From Rhodocyclaceae bacterium (GTDB taxonomy: Bacteria; Pseudomonadota; Gammaproteobacteria; Burkholderiales; CAIKXV01), in NCBI GenBank assembly GCA_020248265.1, contig JADCHX010000029.1, positions 1 through 32,257 on the forward strand: a stretch of DNA of 32,257 nt, given 5' to 3'. The notes beneath the pieces are model-generated. The model was not told where the DNA came from, ran no database searches, and saw only the letters and a program-made list of their open reading frames with translations. The stretch's first letter is position 1. Every line of letters starts with the position of its first letter. Shown here piece by piece: positions 1 through 8,008 of this stretch. The position numbers and the translations under genes are program-made.

Positions 1-383
1 AGGGTAGGGCAGCCTGATCGCAGTCAGGGTCGAGCGTTTGAGTTGCATGTGCGAAGTGCCTGTCTCAGGTTCCTGAAGGTACCGGGATCATTCGGGCTTG
101 ATCCCGGTCTCCTGCGCAACCTTGCGCCAGCGGTTGATCTCTTTGGGGGCGCAGCGCTGGAACGCCTTGCCGCTCATCGTCGCTGGTTGCGCGCCATCAT
201 CCCGACAAAGGTGAAGTCGGCGATCGGTTCGCAGGGCAGCCTCGATCGGTAACCTCCGCGTCGCACGCACGCACGCGGGGTCCTGGCGCCCGCTACACCC
301 GTTTTTACCGGATTCCCCTGCCATTGGCGATCCGTCGCTCGGTCAGTCGCCATCCGCGGCGCAGCAGGGTGGATGCCCGTCGA
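1..383. other. Window-edge region without an intact gene
   Basis: No complete gene is convincing here. The only recognisable coding trace is the Bug-type C-terminus at 88-171 on the minus strand, listed separately. A short GCAC repeat lies near 263-276. The rest reads as decayed or non-coding sequence downstream of the cardiolipin synthase gene. Confidence 0.5.
88..171 (-). pseudogene. C-terminal remnant of a Bug/TctC periplasmic receptor
   Basis: The last 27 codons before the TGA at 88-90 read like the end of a tricarboxylate-transporter receptor, closing with NRWRKVAQETGIKPE. Intact Bug proteins in this window end similarly, for example RWTKVIRDAGIKLP. Upstream of about 171 the reading frame stays open to 324 but has no Bug-like content, and no neighbouring frame restores the family. 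I read it as a broken gene of which only the C-terminus remains recognisable. The match is short, so chance resemblance is not excluded. Confidence 0.5.
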
Positions 384-1883
384 CTACAGCAACGGCGACA
401 CCAGCCTCGCCACCCCGAACAGCAACCGCTCTCCGATCGGGCGCTTCCCCGTCGGCGGCTTGTAGCGCACGGCGCTGCGCAGGTCGCGATCGAAGATCGC
501 GCCGAGCTGCCCGGCGGCAGCCGCGTCATACACCACCGCGATCACCTCGAAGTTGAGGCGGAAGCTGCGGTTGTCGAGATTGGCGGTCCCCACGACCGCG
601 ACGGTGTCGTCGATGACCATCGTCTTGGCGTGCAGCATCGCCGGACCGTACTCGAAGAGCACGACCCCGGCTGCGACCAGTTCGTCGTAGTAGCTGCGCC
701 CGGCTGCCGTCACCAGCTTCGAGTCACCCTGCTTCGGCACCAGCAAGCGCACGTTGACACCCCGAAGTGCCGCAGACTTCATCGCCGAGAGTGTCGCTTC
801 GTCGGGCACCAGGTAGGGCGTGGTGATCGAAAGCGACTGCCGGCTGCTCGCGATGGCGGCGAACTTGAACTGCTGGATCGCGAACACCGAGTCGTCCGGT
901 CCCGAGGCGATGATCTGCACGCTCGGGCCGGTCGGGTCGCGCTTGCTGGCCGGGAAGTGCGTCGGTTCCACCTTGCACGTGCCGAAGGCGAACGCCCAGT
1001 CATCCAGGAACACGCGCTGCAGCGCGCCCACCGGTGCGCCGACGATACGCATGTGGGTATCGCGCCATTCGAGCGTATTGTCCTTGGCGCGCGTGCCGGA
1101 GAATGTCGACACTTCGCTCGACTGCACGTCACTCACGTTCATGCCGCCGATGAAGCCGATCCTGCCGTCGACCACCACGATCTTGCGATGGGTGCGGAAG
1201 TTGAGCAGCGTCGGCCGGAACCGCGACACGCGCAGCGGGTTGAACCAGGCGAGCTCGCCGCCCGCGCGGGTCAGTGTCGCGAAGTAACCGTCGCTCGCGC
1301 CGTCCGAGCCGACGTCATCGAGCAGCAGCCGCACCTTCACGCCGGCCCTGGCGCGTTCGGCGAGTGCGTCGCGTAACCGGTCGCCGGCGCGGCCCGGCTC
1401 CCAGAGGTAGTACTCCAGGTGCACGTGATCGGTGGCGGCGCAGATCGCCGCCTCGATCGCCGCGTAGCAGTCGTCGCCGTCGATGTAGAGCGTCACCGGT
1501 TCGTCGGCACGCAGCGGTGCCGGTTGCCCGAGTTCGGTGGCCAGGCGCGCGAGCTGGCGGTAGCGCACCCGGATCGCCTCGCCCATGACGCCGCCGTCCG
1601 TCGCGCCCAGCCCCGGCGCGACCTGTCTGATCTGGCGCCGCGCACGCGCGTAGCGCAGCTTCTTGCGGTACAGCCGACGCGGGCCGAAGAAGAGGTATAC
1701 CGCCGCGCCGACGTATGGCAGGGCAAGCAGCGCGAGCGTCCAGGCCAATGTGGCCGACGACGAGCGCCTGGCGAGAATGAGTCCGACGACTACGGCGACC
1801 GCCCACGCGAGGTAGGCGATCGTGAGGATCAGCTTCCAGTGCGCGGCGAGGAATGCACCGGATTCGGCGAATGCGGACGACAT
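384..1883 (-). CDS. cls: Cardiolipin synthase (phospholipase D family)
   Basis: This 499-residue protein is an inner-membrane phospholipase D-superfamily enzyme. By family it joins two phosphatidylglycerol molecules into cardiolipin and glycerol. Two hydrophobic N-terminal helices (about residues 14-37 and 45-66) are followed by two catalytic HKD motifs: H232-R-K234 with D239 ahead of GFIGGMN, and H418-A-K420 with D425 ahead of VGTANLDNRS. Both motifs are intact, and length and layout match bacterial ClsA-type synthases (about 480-510 aa). No strong ribosome binding site precedes ATG 1883, but the N-terminal helices make this start sensible. It stands alone, divergent from the FAH-family gene. 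A related PLD-type phosphatidyltransferase is the main alternative. Confidence 0.88.
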   Translation of the reverse strand: MSSAFAESGAFLAAHWKLILTIAYLAWAVAVVVGLILARRSSSATLAWTLALLALPYVGAAVYLFFGPRRLYRKKLRYARARRQIRQVAPGLGATDGGVMGEAIRVRYRQLARLATELGQPAPLRADEPVTLYIDGDDCYAAIEAAICAATDHVHLEYYLWEPGRAGDRLRDALAERARAGVKVRLLLDDVGSDGASDGYFATLTRAGGELAWFNPLRVSRFRPTLLNFRTHRKIVVVDGRIGFIGGMNVSDVQSSEVSTFSGTRAKDNTLEWRDTHMRIVGAPVGALQRVFLDDWAFAFGTCKVEPTHFPASKRDPTGPSVQIIASGPDDSVFAIQQFKFAAIASSRQSLSITTPYLVPDEATLSAMKSAALRGVNVRLLVPKQGDSKLVTAAGRSYYDELVAAGVVLFEYGPAMLHAKTMVIDDTVAVVGTANLDNRSFRLNFEVIAVVYDAAAAGQLGAIFDRDLRSAVRYKPPTGKRPIGERLLFGVARLVSPLL

Positions 1884-1934
1884 GGGCGGAAGCTTACCCT
1901 CGCCGATCTACGCTGGCCGTTCGGATGCAAAACT

Positions 1935-1976
1935 CAAGACCTGACCCCGAACCTCCAAGACCTGACCCCGAACCTC
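1935..1976. repeat. Two tandem 21-bp units with GACCTGACCCC core
   Basis: Positions 1935-1955 and 1956-1976 are identical 21-bp units beginning CAAGACCTGACCCC. They are preceded by ATGCAAAACT at 1925-1934. From memory, this ATGCAAAA-TCAAGACCTGACCCC string recurs between genes of many proteobacteria, often near RAYT/REP-associated transposases. That link is recollection, not a search result. Confidence 0.6.
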
Positions 1977-2010
1977 CCCACCGGCCTCCCCGGCCTCCGG
2001 CCTCCGGCGT

Positions 2011-2039
2011 TTGCGAATGCCCGCGGCTTGCACTACGCT
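2011..2039 (+). promoter_or_regulatory. Candidate sigma70 promoter for the FAH-family gene
   Basis: TTGCGA (2011-2016) and TACGCT (2034-2039) are spaced by exactly 17 bp, about 75 bp upstream of ATG 2114. The -10 lies inside the second copy of the 14-bp direct repeat, so the repeat insertion may have reshaped this promoter. Confidence 0.4.
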
Positions 2040-2113
2040 GGCCGTTTGCCGCGCGGGTTCGCGCGCGCACAACACGGGCACCGCGAAGGCCTGATCCAGG
2101 GGGAGAAGCAGCG

Positions 2114-3046
2114 ATGAAACTGATGGTATTCAACGATGATCGCGTGGGCGTGGTCCGCGGCGATTCCGTGGTCGACGTGACGGCGGCGGTCGAGGGCGTC
2201 CCGCACACCGACGCGGGCAACCTGATGAGCGCGGTGGTGGCGCGCTTCGCGGACCTGCGCGCGCCCATCGAACGCGCCGCAGCCGCTGGCGCCGGCCTGC
2301 CGCTCGCGCAGGTGCGCATCCGCCCGCCGCTGCCGCGGCCGAACAATGTGGTCTGCATGGCAGTCAACTACATGGAAGACGGCACGCGCAAGGAGCCCGC
2401 GCCGATCAACGCCTTTCTGAAGACGCCCAACTGCATCATCGGCAACGGCGACACCATGGTGCTGCCCGACGCGCCGGCAGCCCTCTTCGAGGGCGAAGCC
2501 GAGATGGCGCTGGTCATCGGCAAGCGTGCGAGCAACGTGCCCGCCGCGCGCGCGATGGAGTACGTGTTCGGCTACATGAACTTCATCGACGGTTCGGCGC
2601 GCGGACTCAACCCGCCCGGGAACACGTTCTATCAGATGAAGTCCCGCGCCACCTTCGCGCCGATCGGCCCGTGGCTGGTGACCGCCGACGAGATCGCCGA
2701 TCCGCAGAAGCTGCAGGTGCGTCTGTGGGTCAACGGCACGGTCAAGCAGAACTACAACACCGATGACATGGCGCACAAGATCCCGCGCTGCATCGAGTGG
2801 GTGAGCTCGATCCACGCCCTCGAGCCCGGCGATATCCTCGCCCTGGGCACCAACCACCGCGGTCTGTCCGGCTTCCAGGACGGCGATACCATCGAACTGG
2901 AAACCGAGGGGCTCGGACGGCTGCGCGTGAGCGTGCGCGACGAACTGAAGCGCACCTGGTCGAGGGAGACACGGCTCGAGCGCCAGCAGCGCGGGCTCGA
3001 CGGCCTCACGCCGCAACTCACCGGCAAGTACGCCGCCAAGGGCTGA
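2114..3046 (+). CDS. Fumarylacetoacetate hydrolase-family protein
   Basis: The 310-residue protein belongs to the FAH superfamily, whose members cleave or hydrate 2-oxo acids such as fumarylpyruvate, acylpyruvates or 2-oxohept-3-ene-1,7-dioate in aromatic ring degradation. The metal-binding pattern is visible: E128-A-E130 in FEGEAEMALVIGKR, and D159 in NFIDGSARG (the usual NDxSAR block). An N-terminal cap of about 75 residues precedes the catalytic fold. Length is typical of 2-keto-4-pentenoate hydratase/FahA-like enzymes. The frame is open upstream, but ATG 2114 is chosen because GGGAGAAG sits just before it and the fold begins with MKLMVF. The substrate cannot be told from sequence; neighbouring receptors and a VOC protein suggest aromatic or oxo-acid catabolism. 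Confidence 0.85.
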   Translation: MKLMVFNDDRVGVVRGDSVVDVTAAVEGVPHTDAGNLMSAVVARFADLRAPIERAAAAGAGLPLAQVRIRPPLPRPNNVVCMAVNYMEDGTRKEPAPINAFLKTPNCIIGNGDTMVLPDAPAALFEGEAEMALVIGKRASNVPAARAMEYVFGYMNFIDGSARGLNPPGNTFYQMKSRATFAPIGPWLVTADEIADPQKLQVRLWVNGTVKQNYNTDDMAHKIPRCIEWVSSIHALEPGDILALGTNHRGLSGFQDGDTIELETEGLGRLRVSVRDELKRTWSRETRLERQQRGLDGLTPQLTGKYAAKG

Positions 3047-3048
3047 GG

Positions 3049-3109
3049 CGTCCGGGTCGGTCCTGCGAGCGGCCGGGATGAACCCGCGCCCTCCAGGTTC
3101 GCCCGGACG
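3049..3109. terminator. Possible hairpin between convergent genes
   Basis: CGTCCGGG (3049-3056) and CCCGGACG (3102-3109) are perfect 8-bp inverted arms around a 45-nt GC-rich loop in the convergent gap. No T-run follows on either strand, so termination is only a guess from position. Confidence 0.2.
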
Positions 3110-3122
3110 TGCCTGTTCGGCG

Positions 3123-3644
3123 TCAGCGCACGGGGACTGGCGGGCGCGGCTGGGACAGCAGGCGCTCGATGTCGTCTACCCGTCGAACAGACTCCCAGGA
3201 CTGCTCCGCGGCGAGGGTCAAGATGCCGTCGTTCATCGCGGCGAAGACGACGCGCGTCTCGCCCACGCGAGGGGCCGATGCCGAGGGGGTATAGCGAGGG
3301 GCGGCGAACGAAACGCCTCCGTTCCGCCGCGCACGTATCCGACAGTCCTGGGCAGCGGTGACATTGACCAGCACCCGCAGGCGCACGGCACCCGATGCCG
3401 TGTTCGCGGTTGGCGCCTTCAGCACCCGGTCGACCCGCAGCGGCCAGTGCACCAGAGAGCAGCCCCGTCCGTCCTTCGTCGTCTCCTCGGGCGCGTCGAG
3501 CGTCGCCACGATCACCCAGTCGGCGCGCGCAGCCAGGGTGGGCAGGGGCCATTCCTCGATGACCGGGCGTCCGGCGAGGCAGGCTACCGGCAGGCCGAGG
3601 GTCAGCGCGGCGAGGGCGTGCACTGGACGGATGCCTACCCTCAT
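3123..3644 (-). CDS. Hypothetical secreted protein
   Basis: I do not recognise a family for this 173-residue protein. Its N-terminus is a plausible Sec signal peptide: MRVGIR, a hydrophobic stretch (ALAALTLGLPVAC) and cleavage near CLA-GRP, about residue 24. The mature part has alternating hydrophobic strands (WVIVATLDAP, RLRVLVNV, RVVFAAMND) and Cys residues near CSLVHW and DCRIR that might pair in the periplasm. ATG 3644 overlaps the TGA of an 11-codon reading frame (ATGA), which suggests translational coupling. The frame stays open further upstream, but that stretch lacks a signal sequence. It is convergent with the FAH-family gene and divergent from the Bug gene at 3842. Confidence 0.6.
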   Translation of the reverse strand: MRVGIRPVHALAALTLGLPVACLAGRPVIEEWPLPTLAARADWVIVATLDAPEETTKDGRGCSLVHWPLRVDRVLKAPTANTASGAVRLRVLVNVTAAQDCRIRARRNGGVSFAAPRYTPSASAPRVGETRVVFAAMNDGILTLAAEQSWESVRRVDDIERLLSQPRPPVPVR

Positions 3645-3673
3645 CGGCCAGCGGCCTGAAGCTGCACGGTCAT
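3641..3673 (-). CDS. Possible 10-residue leader peptide
   Basis: MTVQLQAAGR followed by TGA. Its ATG (3673) has a good ribosome binding site, GGAAAGG, 7 nt upstream, whereas the main gene's ATG 3644 has none of its own. Stop and start overlap as ATGA (3644-3641). This suggests the downstream secreted protein is translated by reinitiation. Confidence 0.35.
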   Translation of the reverse strand: MTVQLQAAGR

Positions 3674-3841
3674 GGATGACCCTTTCCGGTGTGGCAGGTG
3701 ACTTGCAAAGTCTATCGCAACGACCGCTTTCCACCAGCAACAAGCCTGACGCGTTCGTGTCCGAGGCCGGCCCCGGACGCGGACGCGCCCCCTCACAATG
3801 ACGGTACCATCTCGTTCGACTCGCACCCAGGAGGAGCACCG

Positions 3842-4825
3842 ATGCGCACAGCCACCCCACCGAAGGGTCCTCTCGCCCTCGCAGCGAGCCTGCTCGCCGC
3901 CCTCGCGCTTGCCGCACCCGTCCTGGCGCAGACGGACTATCCCAACAAGCCGGTGCGCATCATCAACCCGTTTGTCGCCGGCAGCACCACCGACGTGCTC
4001 GCGCGGGCGCTGGGCGCGGGCCTGGCGAGCCGGCTGGGCCAGCCGTTCGTGGTCGAGAACCGGGGCGGCGCCGGCGGTGCGATCGGCACCGCCGCCGTCG
4101 CCCGCGCCGACGCGGACGGCTACACGCTGCTGTTCGCGCCCGCGCTCGTGCTGTCGGTGCATCCGCAGGACCGCGCCGATACCGGCTACCGCACCGACTC
4201 GCTGGTGCCGATCTGCCAGACCTTCATCAATGCGATGGCGCTGGTGGTGCGCCCCGAGTCGCCGATCCGGTCGGTGGCCGATCTCGTCGCCGCCGCGAAG
4301 GCCAAGCCCGGGGCGCTCAACTACGGACACCAGGGCAGCATGACCATCCCGCACCTGGCGATGGAGGAATTCCTGATCGCCGCGAACCTCGACATCCGCG
4401 ACATCCCGTTCCGAGGCGAGCCGCTGGTCATCGCCGACGTGCTCGGCGGGCGCCTTGACGTGGCCTCGATCGTGCTGGGCTCGGCCGTGGGACAGAACGT
4501 GCGCGTGATCGGTGTCTTCGGCGAATCGCGGCACCCCGGCTTCCCCGACGTGCCCACGGTTCGCGAGCAGGGCTACGACGTCAGTCCGGCGAGCTTCGGC
4601 GGCCTGATGGCCCCTGCCGGCACGCCGGCACCGTTGCTCGCGCGGCTGTCCGAGGCCTGCACGGCGGCGGCGAACGACACGGCCTACCGGGCAGTGGCCG
4701 AGCGCGCCGCCCAGCCGCCGAACTTCTTCGACAACGCCGCCGGGTTCCGCGCGCGCCTGGAGCGCGACATCTCCGCCAAGGCACGCGTGCTGGCGCGACT
4801 CAAGGCGCGACCGGCGGCGAAGTAA
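3842..4825 (+). CDS. Bug/TctC-family periplasmic receptor
   Basis: The 327-residue protein is an extracytoplasmic solute receptor of the tripartite tricarboxylate transporter type. Such receptors bind small carboxylates or similar ligands in the periplasm. An N-terminal signal peptide (hydrophobic residues 10-28, cleavage near VLA-Q) is followed by the family opening YPNKPVRIINPFVAGSTTDVLAR. The family's VVENRGGAGGAIGT and ADGYTLLFAP blocks and the late EQGYDVSPASFGGLMAPAGTPAP block follow. ATG 3842 is chosen for the strong AGGAGGAG just upstream and the signal peptide directly behind it. No TctA/TctB genes are in the window, so it is an orphan receptor. Ligand unknown. Confidence 0.9.
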   Translation: MRTATPPKGPLALAASLLAALALAAPVLAQTDYPNKPVRIINPFVAGSTTDVLARALGAGLASRLGQPFVVENRGGAGGAIGTAAVARADADGYTLLFAPALVLSVHPQDRADTGYRTDSLVPICQTFINAMALVVRPESPIRSVADLVAAAKAKPGALNYGHQGSMTIPHLAMEEFLIAANLDIRDIPFRGEPLVIADVLGGRLDVASIVLGSAVGQNVRVIGVFGESRHPGFPDVPTVREQGYDVSPASFGGLMAPAGTPAPLLARLSEACTAAANDTAYRAVAERAAQPPNFFDNAAGFRARLERDISAKARVLARLKARPAAK

Positions 4826-4879
4826 CGCCGACGATGCGCGGTACGGCCCAGCGGTGGCGTCGCTACGATCCACCCGAAC

Positions 4880-4914
4880 GCCTCGCGCGCCGGCACTCCG
4901 CCCGCTCGCGAGGC
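4880..4914. terminator. Possible hairpin between convergent genes
   Basis: GCCTCGCG (4880-4887) and CGCGAGGC (4907-4914) are perfect 8-bp inverted arms around a 19-nt loop in the 99-bp gap between the convergent Bug and VOC genes. There is no U-tract, so this is a weak terminator candidate. Confidence 0.25.
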
Positions 4915-4924
4915 CGCGCGCAAC

Positions 4925-5461
4925 TCAGTGGGCGATGCCCTCGCGCGCGAACTGCTCGCGCTGCTTTTCGTACGACGCCTGGTCTATGTGCCCCTCGGCG
5001 CCGTGGCGCTTCACGTCCGCCTCGACGTCGGCCAGGATCTCGGCCACCGGTCGATTGACGTCTATGGCCACGCTGTACGGCTGCTTCGCCTCGAACGGCG
5101 TGGACCAGTAGACCTCGCAGCGGTTGCCCTCGGGATCGAAGAAGTAGATCCCCACTGCATTGCCGTGGGAGGTCACGCGCGAGAAGCGCACGCCATGCTG
5201 CTTGAAGTGCTGGTAGTAGTCGACGATGTCCTCCAGCCGTTCGCAGTTGAAGGAGATCTGCTGGACGCTGGTGACCTGGTCGGGCTCGCGCGAGCGGAAC
5301 ACCGCGAACTCATGGTGTTCGCGCTTGGGGTCCGAACTCATGAAGGCCACGTTCGGTGTCTCGTCGCTGATCTTCAGGCGCACGACCCGCGAGTAGAAGT
5401 CGCGCATCGTCTCGAAGTCCTTCGCCCAGATTCCAACGTGACCGAGCTTTCTGATCGCCAT
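4925..5461 (-). CDS. VOC-superfamily (extradiol dioxygenase-like) protein
   Basis: This 178-residue protein carries paired beta-alpha-beta-beta-beta modules of the vicinal oxygen chelate superfamily (glyoxalase I, type I extradiol dioxygenases). Likely metal ligands are H8 (LGHVGIWAKD), H50 (HHEFAVFR) and E116 (GNRCEVYW), the His-His-Glu set of the superfamily. FFDPEGNRCEVYW is the classic closing motif. After residue 130 comes a charged helical tail. ATG 5461 is chosen because GGAGGAG lies just upstream; an in-frame extension to 5518 is Arg-rich and unlikely. It is last in the minus-strand series Bug, enolase-superfamily, Bug, VOC, which suggests a ring-cleavage or isomerase step. The exact reaction is unknown. 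Confidence 0.8.
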   Translation of the reverse strand: MAIRKLGHVGIWAKDFETMRDFYSRVVRLKISDETPNVAFMSSDPKREHHEFAVFRSREPDQVTSVQQISFNCERLEDIVDYYQHFKQHGVRFSRVTSHGNAVGIYFFDPEGNRCEVYWSTPFEAKQPYSVAIDVNRPVAEILADVEADVKRHGAEGHIDQASYEKQREQFAREGIAH

Positions 5462-5542
5462 CACCGCTCCTCCAGCCTGCCGACTGCCTCTCGCCCGGCG
5501 CCTGCTCGACGCACGCACGGCAGCAGCGCCGCGCAGGTCGCT

Positions 5543-5617
5543 TCAGTCGGACGGCCGAATGTTAGCGCCCTTCATCACCGCGGTCCATTTCGCGGCCTCG
5601 GCCGTCAGCCGAGGCTC
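5543..5617 (-). pseudogene. C-terminal remnant of a Bug receptor
   Basis: The 24 codons before the TGA at 5543-5545 end AAKWTAVMKGANIRPSD, a typical Bug C-terminal helix. Nothing upstream between 5617 and the next complete Bug gene (stop at 5742) resembles the family in any frame. I take it as the tail of a deleted receptor gene, within the 280-bp gap between the VOC gene and the intact Bug gene. That gap holds nothing else I recognise. Confidence 0.55.
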
Positions 5618-5741
5618 TCGAAGCCGGGGATCGGCTCGCCGACCGCCGGCTCTTGCTCTGTCGGTGGATGTCTTCCCCACCCGGCGCGAGAACCGCATAC
5701 CGCTACGGTGACGACCTTGCGACACCGGTCGCCGAGGGAGA

Positions 5742-6716
5742 TCAGTCGGGCTTCGCGCCCGACAGCTTCACGATCTTCGCGTACTTCTCGACCTCGGCGG
5801 CGAGGAACGCGGCTGCCTCGGCCGGCGAGCTGCCCACGGGTTCCGAGTTCTCGCGCTGCATCCAGCCCTTCACGTCCGGGTGCTGCAGCGCGGCCACCGC
5901 CTCCGCGTGCAGGCGACCGACGATCGGCGTTGGCGTGCCGGCGGGTGCGAACAGCACGTACCACTGATCTACGTTGAACCCCGGATAGACCGCGGCGACC
6001 GTCGGCACCTCCGGCAGCGCGGCGATGCGTCGCTCGGTGGTCACTGCGATCGGCCGCAGCTTGCCCGACCGGATGAACGGCAGCACGCTGGTGGTGGCCT
6101 GGAAGCCGAGAACCACTTCGCCCGCGACGAGGGCCCCCACCGCCGGATTGGCTCCCTTGTAAGGGATATGGGTGAGCGGGGTACCAGCCATGTGCTCGAA
6201 CATCACGCCAGCCAGATGCGAGCCGGTCCCGCTGCCGTTGGAGCCATAGTTCAGGCCGCCCTTTTCCTTGCGCGACAGCGCAACCAGATCGCGCACGCTG
6301 CGCACCGGCAACGACGGATGCACCACCACGACGATCGGCGAGCGCGCGAACTGCGTGATGGCGACGAAGTCCTTGCGGATGTCGAAGGCGAGCTTCGAGT
6401 AGAGCGTGGCGTTGATCGCGGTGGAGGTGGTGGAGAACAACAGCGTGTAGCCGTCCGGTGGCGCCTTCGCCACGATTTCGGCGCCGAGGTTGCCACCTGC
6501 GCCCGGACGGTTGTCCACCATCGCCGTCTGGCCGAACACATCGGTGTAGCGCTGGGCCAGCAGCCGCGCCAGCAGGTCGGTACCGCCGCCGGCCGCAAAC
6601 GGCAGCACGATGCGCACCGGGCGCGTCGGATAGGACTGTGCAGCCACCGGCAGCACGCCGCACAGCACAGCCGCGCCCATGACGATCGCCGCCCACCGCG
6701 TTGCCTGCCGGTTCAT
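5742..6716 (-). CDS. Bug/TctC-family periplasmic receptor
   Basis: This 324-residue receptor of the tripartite tricarboxylate family has a signal peptide (MNRQATRW, then AAIVMGAAVLCGVLPVA, cleavage near VAA-Q). The canonical SYPTRPVRIVLPFAAGGGTD follows. The family's NRPGAGGNLGAEIVAKAPPDG and IPYKGANPAVGALVAGEV blocks are intact, and it ends KIVKLSGAKPD. Three in-frame ATGs compete (6767, 6734, 6716). I chose 6716 because GGGAGGAGAC is ideally placed before it and the signal peptide starts there. It lies 52 bp downstream of the enolase-superfamily gene on the same strand, so it may deliver that enzyme's substrate. Confidence 0.9.
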   Translation of the reverse strand: MNRQATRWAAIVMGAAVLCGVLPVAAQSYPTRPVRIVLPFAAGGGTDLLARLLAQRYTDVFGQTAMVDNRPGAGGNLGAEIVAKAPPDGYTLLFSTTSTAINATLYSKLAFDIRKDFVAITQFARSPIVVVVHPSLPVRSVRDLVALSRKEKGGLNYGSNGSGTGSHLAGVMFEHMAGTPLTHIPYKGANPAVGALVAGEVVLGFQATTSVLPFIRSGKLRPIAVTTERRIAALPEVPTVAAVYPGFNVDQWYVLFAPAGTPTPIVGRLHAEAVAALQHPDVKGWMQRENSEPVGSSPAEAAAFLAAEVEKYAKIVKLSGAKPD

Positions 6717-6768
6717 TGTCTCCTCCCGGTTCATCGTCTTCCCCCGGTTCCGCGGCGTGGACGTCATG

Positions 6769-7878
6769 TCAGCCGACTCGATACTTGCGGATCATCGCCG
6801 GGTCCAGTTCGAGCCCGAACCCTGGCCGTTGCGGAATGTCGATCATGCCGTCCACCGGCATCGGCCGGTTGGTGATCAGGTCCTTCCAGACCGGATCGCG
6901 CAGCGGATCGGCGAAGCACTCGACATACGTGCCGTGCGGCACCGCGCCGAGCATGTGCATCGACAGATGCGGCTCTTCGTGGTGCGCCATCTTGACGTCG
7001 AACACCGAGCACATCCCGGCTACCCGCTGCCATTCGGTGATGCCGCCCGATTCGGACGCATCGAAATTGACGAAATCCACCGCGTCGGCCTGGATCAGCC
7101 GCCGCACGCCCTGCGCGGTGTACTCCGACTGCCCGGCATTGATCGGGATGCGGGTCGCACGCCGCACCTTGCCCATCAGGAATGCATCGTCGTGCCACAG
7201 GCAGGGCTCTTCGAACCAGCCGATGTCGAGGTGCTCGATCAGCCGGGAGAACCGGATCGCGTCCTCCGCGCTCCAGCCGCGGTTCGCGTCCACGACCAGG
7301 ATGAAATCCTCGCCACCCCCCTCGCGTGCGGCCGCCACCCGCTTCGCGTCTTCCTCCGGCGACAGGCCGCCGACCTTCACCTTGCAGCCGGCCATCCCGA
7401 CACTGCGGATCCACTCCATCTCGCGCGAGAGATCGGCCAGCGTCTTGCCCTGCTCGTAGTAGCCGGCGATGGTGATGATCGGCAGCCGGGTGCGATAGCC
7501 CCCGAGCATCTGGCACACGCTCAGGCCGCTGGCCCGGCCCACCAGGTCCCACAGCGCCGTGTCGACGCAGGCGATGGCCTCCAGCGCGAGCTTGCGGTCG
7601 CGGTTCCAGTCGGTGATCGCGTGCATGGTCTCCCACAGCCGCTGGATCTGGCGCGGATCCTGGCCGACGATACGCGGGGCGAGCTCTTCCAGGATGATCT
7701 TCGCGATCTCCGGCGAGTGGTCGCGGTTGTCGCCGTTGTAGACCTCGGCCACCACCCCGTCGTCGGTGCGGATACGCGTGATGACGGTGCAGCGCTTGAG
7801 CACGTGGTAGGTGCTGCCGCCGAAATCCTTCTGCAGCGGGATCTCGATGGGAATGGCTTCGATCGACTGGATGCGCAT
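6769..7878 (-). CDS. Mandelate racemase/muconate lactonizing-family enzyme
   Basis: The 369-residue protein is an enolase-superfamily member. Such enzymes abstract a proton alpha to a carboxylate (racemases, sugar-acid dehydratases, cycloisomerases). A capping domain (about 1-125) precedes the barrel. Visible catalytic residues are the K166-V-K168 pair, metal ligand D197 in VVDANRGW, E223/E224 in WFEEP, the third-ligand region AGQSE (249-252), D273 to ESGGI, and H299/H300 in KMAHHEEPH. The KxK plus late His arrangement favours the mandelate racemase subgroup over enolase proper. The third ligand is normally a Glu directly after Gly; here it is Q250 or E252, which is mildly unusual. ATG 7878 has GGAGA upstream. 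It lies between two Bug genes on the same strand, suggesting hydroxy-acid or sugar-acid catabolism. Confidence 0.85.
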   Translation of the reverse strand: MRIQSIEAIPIEIPLQKDFGGSTYHVLKRCTVITRIRTDDGVVAEVYNGDNRDHSPEIAKIILEELAPRIVGQDPRQIQRLWETMHAITDWNRDRKLALEAIACVDTALWDLVGRASGLSVCQMLGGYRTRLPIITIAGYYEQGKTLADLSREMEWIRSVGMAGCKVKVGGLSPEEDAKRVAAAREGGGEDFILVVDANRGWSAEDAIRFSRLIEHLDIGWFEEPCLWHDDAFLMGKVRRATRIPINAGQSEYTAQGVRRLIQADAVDFVNFDASESGGITEWQRVAGMCSVFDVKMAHHEEPHLSMHMLGAVPHGTYVECFADPLRDPVWKDLITNRPMPVDGMIDIPQRPGFGLELDPAMIRKYRVG

Positions 7879-8008
7879 GCGTGTCTCCGGTGTGGCGAGG
7901 CCCGGCACGCTCAAGGCGCCCCGTCGCCTCGAGGGATTGTGCCGCACGGGCGTCACCGCCGCCAGCACATGCCCGGCCACCCGGCGCGGCCTCGACCGGC
8001 GCTGCAGG

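Larger units (their letters stand above)
1908..2046. repeat. 14-bp direct repeat flanking a REP-like insert
   Basis: The 14-mer CTACGCTGGCCGTT occurs exactly at 1908-1921 and again at 2033-2046, with different bases on both outer sides. Between the copies lie 111 bp containing a perfect 21-bp tandem duplication and a run of CCGGCCTCC units (1981-1989, 1990-1998, 1997-2005). The layout looks like a short mobile insert bounded by a target duplication, or a local duplication. No transposase gene is present. Confidence 0.55.

Noticed and set aside
324-1376. Long plus-strand open frame (350 codons) opposite the cardiolipin synthase gene
   Set aside because: His/Arg/Asp-rich translation with no domain; the opposite strand encodes both HKD motifs.
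2033-3016. Long minus-strand open frame opposite the FAH-family gene
   Set aside because: Antisense shadow caused by high GC; the plus strand has a ribosome site and family motifs.
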